From an uncultured Corynebacterium sp. (GTDB taxonomy: Bacteria > Actinomycetota > Actinomycetes > Mycobacteriales > Mycobacteriaceae): a DNA stretch of 11,866 bases. Both the position numbers and the translations under genes were made by a program. Positions 7,869-11,866 of the stretch are shown piece after piece. The DNA lies in NCBI RefSeq assembly GCF_937999985.1, contig NZ_CALLDG010000066.1:1-11866 (forward strand), given 5' to 3'. The notes below the pieces were generated by a model. The model did not search any database. It saw only the letters and a list, made by a program, of their open reading frames with translations, and was not told the origin of the DNA. Each line of letters begins with the position of its first letter. The first letter of the stretch is position 1.

Positions 7869-8663
7869 ATGAGCGCAGGGCACGTCATCACTCATCTAGA
7901 GACCGTCGGGGCAGGCAAAGCAAGCAATGCCAGTAGTGCAAGCAATGCCGCCGCCCCGCAGGTCGGCGTGATCACCCTTAACCGCCCGGAGAAGCGCAAT
8001 GCCCTCAACGCCGCCATCGCCACCGCCGTCGCCGAGGCCGTCCGCGCCCTCACTGCCGCCGGGGTGCGCGCCATTTTGATTCGCGGTGAGGGGCCCGTTT
8101 TCTGCGCCGGAGCGGACCTCTCGGGTGGCGTGTATGCCGATGATTTTTGGTCCGCCATGGAGGACATGCTCTCGGCCATCCAGACCACCCCGGTGCCGGT
8201 GATCGCCGATATTCACGGCCCGGCGGTCGGCGCGGGCTGCCAGATCGCTTTGGCTTGCGACCTGCGCGTATTCGCCGACGAGGGTGCCTGCTGGGTACCT
8301 GTTGCCGAGCACGGCTTCGCCCTGGATCTGTGGACCCACGCCCGAGCCCGCGAACTGTTGGGCGGCGCGCTGGCCCGCAACGTGTTCTTGGCGGGCGCCC
8401 GGGTAGGTGCCGAACAAGCCCAGGCAACGGGTTTTTCTGTGGTTCTTGATGACGCCACCCCCAACGCCACCGCCCTCGCGCATCGGGTGGCGCGCCAGGC
8501 TCCGCTGTCCATGGAGCATTCAAAGCGCGTGTTCAACAGCCCCGACATGCACGCGGATGCGGAGTTGCAGCAGATGATGGTGGACATCTGGGCCAGTGAG
8601 GACGTGCAGGAGGCGCGCCGGGCTCGCGCCGAGAAACGCGCGCCGCAATTCAGAGGCCGCTAA
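7869..8663 (+). CDS. EchA6-like crotonase-family protein, probably non-catalytic
   Basis: The 264-residue product has the enoyl-CoA hydratase fold: LNRPEKRNALN (37-47), the oxyanion-hole strand FCAGADLSGG (78-87) and GPAVGAGCQIALACDLRV (117-134). The two catalytic glutamates of true hydratases (rat E144 and E164) are replaced: the first is Q125 in GAGCQ, and the second falls at V145 in WVPVAEHG. The same two substitutions, the GFALDLW motif (149-155) and the C-terminal AEKRAPQFRG match M. tuberculosis EchA6 as I recall it. EchA6 binds long-chain acyl-CoA and feeds mycolate synthesis without being a hydratase. The N-terminus carries an Ala/Ser/Asn-rich insertion (about 15-30) made by an 18-bp tandem repeat. 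Family membership is firm; the acyl-CoA shuttle role is inferred. Confidence 0.85.
   Translation: MSAGHVITHLETVGAGKASNASSASNAAAPQVGVITLNRPEKRNALNAAIATAVAEAVRALTAAGVRAILIRGEGPVFCAGADLSGGVYADDFWSAMEDMLSAIQTTPVPVIADIHGPAVGAGCQIALACDLRVFADEGACWVPVAEHGFALDLWTHARARELLGGALARNVFLAGARVGAEQAQATGFSVVLDDATPNATALAHRVARQAPLSMEHSKRVFNSPDMHADAELQQMMVDIWASEDVQEARRARAEKRAPQFRGR
7920..7955 (+). repeat. 18-bp tandem duplication within the crotonase gene
   Basis: GCAAGCAATGCC occurs at 7920-7931 and again at 7938-7949, a period of 18 bp that keeps the frame. It encodes the core of the SNASSASNA insertion. The surrounding residues (about 15-30) are Ala/Ser/Asn/Gly-rich and have no counterpart in EchA6 as I recall it. 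Confidence 0.7.
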
Positions 8664-8676
8664 AATCCCAGCTGTT

Positions 8677-10206
8677 CTAGTCGCGGCCTTCCACCGACCA
8701 GGTGTGCACCGGCTGACCGCTGGCCTGGTGGGCGATGTATCGCTGCATCATGGTGGCGAGCGCCTCGGCGCGCTCTGGGGAATCCGGCTCGCTGTTCGGG
8801 GCCAGCCGGTTTAGGGTATCCAGCTGCCAGGTTGCACCGTTTTGTCCGCTGCGGGCACGGCCTTCGATGATCCCCAGGTACGTGTCGATCAGTTCGGGAT
8901 CAACGTCCAGCAGTTCCAATCCTTCGCGGGCCTGGTCGAGCAGGTGCTCCGTAATCAACTCCCGAACCGGCACGGTCCCTACACGCGGCCAGCGCATGCT
9001 GGCGCGCAGCCCTTCGCGGGCGCCGGCGAGGAAGTTACTGTGGGCGTCCTCAAAAGAAAGCCGCGACCATACGGGGCGATTTTGCGTGCCCAGGAACTTG
9101 ACGAGCCCGTAGTAGAAGGCGGCGTCCGCGACGATGTCGGCGGTGGTGGGGCCGGCGGGTAGCAGGCGGTTTTCGACGCGGATGTGGGAGAGCTCCAGGT
9201 TCGGGTCATAGATCGGGCGGTTCCAGCGCCAGATCGTGCCGTTGTGCAGGTTCATGTAGTGCAGGCCGGGGCTGTCACCGGACATGATGGGGGTGCCGGC
9301 CTCCAGGCGATCCTCCGGTAGGAGAGGGGAGAAGTAGCGGCCGTTTTCCTCGAAGAGGTCGAACACGCTGGTGATCCACCGTTCGCCGAACCACACGCGC
9401 GGGCGCACGCCCTGGTTGACGAGCTCTGCCGTGCGTGTGTCGATGGCCTGCTCAAAGACGGGGATGCGCGATTCGTGCCAGAGCTTGTGTCCGACGAATA
9501 GTGGGGAGTTGGCGCTGAGCGCTGCCTGCACGCCAGCGATGGCTTGGGAGGCGTTCCAGGCGTTGGCGAAGAGGTTTGGCGCGACCTGCAGGTGTAGCTG
9601 CATTGAAGTGCAGGCGGATTCCGGCGCGATGTCCTCGAAGTCGTGGCTATAGGAATCGACGGTGCCGAGCACTCGGCCGGGCAGGGCGCCTTCGAGTTCG
9701 ATGCGGACGAGCTCGCCGCGGGATTCGAGGATGGCGTTGTTGAGAGCCTTGTAGCGGTTCTCGTCGGTGATCCAGGCGGGATCGCTGAGGAAGTCGGTGG
9801 TCAGGGTCGGAAGGGTGCCGATCATCACGGCGTGGGAGCCGAGTTCTTTGGCGGCTTTCTGCACTGCGCGGTGGCGCTCGTCGAGGCCTTCCTGCAGTTG
9901 CTCGAGCCCGCGGCCGGTGATGGCCAGCGGGGGATGGTTCATCTCCACGTTGAAGGAGCCGATCTCGGACTGGTATTCCCCCGGGTGGGTTTCTTCCAGC
10001 TTCTCCAGCACGCCGACGTTGCAGCGCTTGGGTTGCATGTCGTCGCCGACGAGGTTCATCTCTAGCTCCAGGCCGATGGTGCCCTGGTTGATGAACTCTG
10101 CGCTCTGCAGGTGCTTGTCGAAGACCTCCAGCTCGGCGTTGAGGCGCTCGCGGAAGCGGGTGCGTTGTTTCGGTGTGTAGGTATCTTTAGATACTGCGTC
10201 GCCCAT
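8677..10206 (-). CDS. Glutamate-cysteine ligase family (GCS2) protein
   Basis: The 509-residue product belongs to the ATP-dependent carboxylate-amine ligase family GCS2. Visible motifs are GTIGLELEMNLVG (42-54), with metal- and nucleotide-contacting Glu residues E47 and E49, then SEIGSFNVEMNHPP (80-93) and a later ENRLLPAGPTTADIVADAAF segment. It is longer than the YbdK type of about 370 residues. ATG 10206 is chosen because the protein then starts MGDAVSKDTYTPKQR. A GTG at 10269 in the same frame adds 21 unlikely residues and lies inside an inverted repeat. TACGAT on the minus strand ends 8 nt before the ATG and no good ribosome-binding site is present, so the mRNA may be leaderless. Corynebacteria make mycothiol rather than glutathione, so the true substrates are unknown. 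It converges on the crotonase gene with a 13-nt gap. Confidence 0.8.
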   Translation of the reverse strand: MGDAVSKDTYTPKQRTRFRERLNAELEVFDKHLQSAEFINQGTIGLELEMNLVGDDMQPKRCNVGVLEKLEETHPGEYQSEIGSFNVEMNHPPLAITGRGLEQLQEGLDERHRAVQKAAKELGSHAVMIGTLPTLTTDFLSDPAWITDENRYKALNNAILESRGELVRIELEGALPGRVLGTVDSYSHDFEDIAPESACTSMQLHLQVAPNLFANAWNASQAIAGVQAALSANSPLFVGHKLWHESRIPVFEQAIDTRTAELVNQGVRPRVWFGERWITSVFDLFEENGRYFSPLLPEDRLEAGTPIMSGDSPGLHYMNLHNGTIWRWNRPIYDPNLELSHIRVENRLLPAGPTTADIVADAAFYYGLVKFLGTQNRPVWSRLSFEDAHSNFLAGAREGLRASMRWPRVGTVPVRELITEHLLDQAREGLELLDVDPELIDTYLGIIEGRARSGQNGATWQLDTLNRLAPNSEPDSPERAEALATMMQRYIAHQASGQPVHTWSVEGRD

Positions 10207-10253
10207 GCTTCTTAATCGTAGCCTCGCTGCGGGTGTGGTGTAGGGGTTCTTTG

Positions 10254-10269
10254 GTGTGGACGCCCACAC
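10254..10269. promoter_or_regulatory. GTGTGG-ACGC-CCACAC dyad upstream of the GCS2 gene
   Basis: A perfect 6-bp inverted repeat with a 4-bp centre lies 48-63 nt upstream of the chosen GCS2 start, where an operator or activator site would be expected. It does not fit the GlxR consensus spacing. The role is unknown. Confidence 0.35.
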
Positions 10270-10315
10270 GTTCCGGTGCGCTGGGGGACTGGGGTGCGGT
10301 GACCAAAAGGGCTGG

Positions 10316-10346
10316 TTAACGGGGAGCGTTGACGGGCTTGTATTAT
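10316..10346 (+). promoter_or_regulatory. Candidate promoter of tRNA-Arg
   Basis: TATTAT (10341-10346) is a good -10 about 27 nt before the mature tRNA. TTAACG (10316-10321) could be a -35 with a long 19-bp spacer. A better -35 sequence, TTGACG (10329-10334), is too close to pair with this -10. The assignment is tentative. Confidence 0.4.
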
Positions 10347-10351
10347 GTACC

Positions 10352-10370
10352 TCGCACGGATTCCGTGCGA
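10352..10370 (+). repeat. 19-nt perfect inverted repeat in the tRNA leader
   Basis: TCGCACGGA (10352-10360) and TCCGTGCGA (10362-10370) are exact complements around a single T. The repeat ends 2 nt before the mature tRNA 5' end, beside the RNase P cut site, and falls at about the expected transcription start. It could fold as a hairpin in the precursor tRNA or serve as a DNA palindrome for a protein. Confidence 0.75.
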
Positions 10371-10372
10371 TT

Positions 10373-10448
10373 GCCCTAGTAGCTCAGTGGATAGAGCACG
10401 GCTCTCCTAAAGCCGGTGTCGGAGGTTCGATTCCTCTCTGGGGCGCCA
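10373..10448 (+). tRNA. tRNA-Arg (anticodon CCT)
   Basis: A complete cloverleaf reads directly. The acceptor stem GCCCTAG pairs with CTGGGGC, including one G-T pair. The D stem is GCTC/GAGC, the anticodon stem CGGCT/AGCCG with loop CTCCTAA, and the T arm GGAGG-TTCGATT-CCTCT. The CCA end is encoded (10446-10448). The anticodon CCT (10406-10408) reads the AGG arginine codon. No intrinsic terminator of its own follows, because the IS481 element begins 2 nt after the CCA. Confidence 0.96.
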
Positions 10449-10450
10449 TG

Positions 10451-10472
10451 TGATGTCTCGAGACATCGTTCC
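10451..10472 (+). repeat. Left terminal inverted repeat of the IS
   Basis: It contains the perfect 16-bp palindrome GATGTCTCGAGACATC (10452-10467) followed by GTTCC. The reverse complement gives the motif GGAACGATGTCTCGAGACAT (10453-10472). A further half-motif, ATGTCTCG, recurs at 10477-10484, where it overlaps the last transposase codons. Confidence 0.85.
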
Positions 10473-10474
10473 GG

Positions 10475-11692
10475 TTATGTCTCGGGGCTTTCTTTATTCT
10501 TGTTGCCCGGGTTGGGGTTGAGTTCGTTGTCTTTTTGGTTGTAGTAGATCTTGTCGGGTGTCAGTGTGTAGTGGGCTATATGTTGCCCCGTGGCGGTGAT
10601 TTTGATGTCCGCTGTGTTGTCTACGCACATGATGGTGATGGGTTCTCCGGTCCATCGGCGTCCGATATAGATGCGTCTGAGTTGTCCGCCCCATCGCAGT
10701 GTTGTTTTGCCGTTTTTGGCGACTTTGTCGGTGCGTAGGCGGTAGTCATGAGTCTTGGCGCCAGGGCGGGGGTGCGCTTTGGGTAAAGCGTTGTAGGCCT
10801 CTGCAGGGGTACATCGGTTGAGCGCTCGGTGGGGGCGTTTGTTGTTGTAGTAGTCGATGATGTCATCGAGTTGTTCGTTGAGGTTGTCGATGTCTCTAGC
10901 TTGGGGTTTGTTGCGTAGTGCCAGTTTGAGCGTGTAGTGGAAGCGTTCAACTTTGCCTTGGGTTTGTGGGTGATAGGGTCTGCCGTTTTTCTGTTCAATC
11001 CCTAGGTCTAGGAGGAGTTGTTCGAAGCCATTGCGTGCTGGGTTGGTGCGGTCGTTGCTGGTTGTGAATGCTCGTCCGTTGTCGGTCAGGGTTGATTGTG
11101 GGTAACCGTGGATAGCGGCTGTGTAGGCGAAGGCTTCAATGACGTGGGTGACGGTTGCGCTGTTAAACGCTTGGCAGCGTAGTACGTAGCGTGAGTGGTC
11201 GTCGAGGATTGTGAGGATAACGACGCGTTGGTGGCCAGCGATGGTCCAGTCGCTGTAGTCCATTTGCCATGTTTCGTTGGGTTGGTCTGCTTGGAATCGT
11301 ATCCATGAGCTGCGGGGACGCTTTTGTGGTTGGAGTGTGACGTGTCCGTTGTTTTTGAGGATGCGGTGGATCGTTGCTGTTGCTGGCAGTGGGGTTGTGT
11401 CTTCTTGTTCGAGATGCCAGCGGATGGTGTGGGCTCCTGCGTCGGTGCCGCGGTTGGTCAGTTCGTTGCGTAGTTGGAGGATGCGGTCGACTGTGTCAGG
11501 GGTGGTGGCGCGTGGATTTGTATGAGGGCGTTTTGATTTGGGGGTCAGTGCCTCCACGCCGCCTTCGTTGTAACGCTTTTGAAGTGTTCGGATCCAACGG
11601 GTTGTCACGCCGAAATGTTGGGCTGCTTCGGCTTGAGTCATACCAGTAGCGAGCATGGTTTCGATGATGATTTTCGGCGCTGGTTTCTCCAT
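10475..11692 (-). CDS. IS481-family transposase
   Basis: The 405-residue protein is intact. It has an N-terminal helix-turn-helix (about 17-40, TQAEAAQHFGVTTRWIRTLQ), a second DNA-binding region to about 125 and an rve integrase core. The DDE triad is D145 (WQMDYSDW), D204 (LTDNGRAF) and E249 (TQGKVERFH). NKRPHRALNRCTPAEAYNAL is the usual end of the core. A tail of about 90 residues follows. The enzyme cuts and joins the element's ends during transposition. The ATG at 11692 has no visible ribosome-binding site, and the right repeat lies 14 nt upstream, so end binding could repress expression. The stop codon lies 2 bp inside the left repeat. No frameshift is seen. Confidence 0.92.
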   Translation of the reverse strand: MEKPAPKIIIETMLATGMTQAEAAQHFGVTTRWIRTLQKRYNEGGVEALTPKSKRPHTNPRATTPDTVDRILQLRNELTNRGTDAGAHTIRWHLEQEDTTPLPATATIHRILKNNGHVTLQPQKRPRSSWIRFQADQPNETWQMDYSDWTIAGHQRVVILTILDDHSRYVLRCQAFNSATVTHVIEAFAYTAAIHGYPQSTLTDNGRAFTTSNDRTNPARNGFEQLLLDLGIEQKNGRPYHPQTQGKVERFHYTLKLALRNKPQARDIDNLNEQLDDIIDYYNNKRPHRALNRCTPAEAYNALPKAHPRPGAKTHDYRLRTDKVAKNGKTTLRWGGQLRRIYIGRRWTGEPITIMCVDNTADIKITATGQHIAHYTLTPDKIYYNQKDNELNPNPGNKNKESPET

Positions 11693-11706
11693 GGGTTCAG
11701 CATGGA

Positions 11707-11728
11707 GGAACGATGTCGCGAGACATCA
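11707..11728 (-). repeat. Right terminal (or subterminal) inverted repeat of the IS
   Basis: GGAACGATGTCGCGAGACATCA matches the left end in inverted orientation with one mismatch; the central CTCGAG palindrome becomes CGCGAG. It lies between the transposase start and the downstream motif copies. Confidence 0.8.
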
Positions 11729-11783
11729 GTTTCAGCGTGTTTGGGGCAACTTTGGTGTGTTGCAGGGCATGTGGTTTTTTACC

Positions 11784-11803
11784 GGAACGATGTGACGAGA
11801 CAT
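11784..11803 (-). repeat. Extra copy of IS end motif
   Basis: GGAACGATGTGACGAGACAT differs from the left-end motif at 2 of 20 positions. It is preceded by ACC, as the left end is on its inner side. It could be the true right end or a relic of another copy. Confidence 0.7.
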
Positions 11804-11819
11804 GATGGTTCTCGGCACC

Positions 11820-11839
11820 GGAACGATCTCATGAGACAT
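11820..11839 (-). repeat. Extra diverged copy of IS end motif
   Basis: GGAACGATCTCATGAGACAT matches the left-end motif at 17 of 20 positions and keeps a local palindrome, TCTCATGAGA. It starts 36 bp after the preceding copy. Confidence 0.65.
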
Positions 11840-11841
11840 GC

Positions 11842-11852
11842 GGAACGATGTC
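11842..11852 (-). repeat. Partial copy of IS end motif at window edge
   Basis: GGAACGATGTC repeats the first 11 bases of the motif and then diverges. It starts 22 bp after the preceding copy. The window ends 14 bp later, so whether the array continues is unknown. Confidence 0.5.
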
Positions 11853-11866
11853 ACCGAACCAGACAC

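Larger units (their letters stand above)
10451..11728 (-). mobile_element. IS481-family insertion sequence
   Basis: A single intact DDE transposase gene is bounded by inverted repeats: 22 bp at 10451-10472 and 22 bp at 11707-11728, matching at 21 of 22 positions. That gives an element of about 1278 bp. No target-site duplication is evident: the left flank is CCATG and the right flank is GTTTC. The right boundary is uncertain, because a second copy of the end motif (11784-11803) matches the left end about as well when flanking bases are counted. A boundary at 11728 also leaves only 36 bp upstream of the transposase ATG. Base composition (G/T-rich on the plus strand) differs clearly from the neighbours. 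Confidence 0.8.

Noticed and set aside
6764..7891. 375-codon minus-strand open frame over the aldo/keto reductase
   Set aside because: It is antisense to a gene with an intact catalytic tetrad and runs across an intergenic region; no domain is recognisable.
10207..10269. Longer GCS2 protein starting at GTG 10269
   Set aside because: The extra 21 residues look non-conserved, the start lies in an inverted repeat, and a promoter-like TACGAT falls inside the extension.
10446..10450. Target-site duplication flanking the IS
   Set aside because: Bases left of 10451 (CCATG) do not match those right of 11728 (GTTTC), nor clearly those after the second motif copy.
11707..11866. Possible CRISPR array
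   Set aside because: The repeats are few, diverged and unevenly spaced (77, 36 and 22 bp), and they match the IS end; no cas genes are present.

Overview
The window looks like a chromosomal segment of a moderately high-GC Corynebacterium, possibly of the lipophilic group (C. jeikeium or C. urealyticum type). The reasons are protein similarity to actinobacterial families recalled from memory, the serC | gltA-FKBP gene order known from corynebacteria, a SepH cell-division protein and an EchA6-like crotonase. No database search was possible, so the genus is an inference and the species is left open.

Layout. 1-1402: a minus-strand pair, sepH followed by the first codons of a small, probably membrane, protein cut by the window edge; a strong hairpin lies between sepH and serC. 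1403-4282: serC (minus) and gltA (plus) diverge from a 361-bp control region, and gltA ends in a strong intrinsic terminator. 4333-6795: a small FKBP prolyl isomerase (plus) converges on a two-gene NatA/NatB-type ABC export operon (minus) whose genes overlap by ATGA. 6944-8663: an aldo/keto reductase and an EchA6-like non-catalytic crotonase (both plus). 8677-10206: a GCS2-family carboxylate-amine ligase (minus), convergent with the crotonase. 10373-10448: tRNA-Arg(CCT). 10451 to about 11728: an intact IS481-family element starting 2 nt after the tRNA CCA, followed to the window end by further copies of its end motif.

Most of the window is core metabolism and housekeeping: serine synthesis, TCA-cycle entry, protein folding, FtsZ control and lipid handling. 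The accessory part is the tRNA/IS junction. The points most worth following are (i) the crotonase, in which both catalytic glutamates are replaced exactly as in M. tuberculosis EchA6, (ii) the GGAACGATGTCTCGAGACAT motif, present at both IS ends and in extra diverged copies outside it, and (iii) a 5' hairpin and a 3' IS palindrome bracketing the tRNA. I see no CRISPR array, phage, toxin-antitoxin pair or obviously new defence system.
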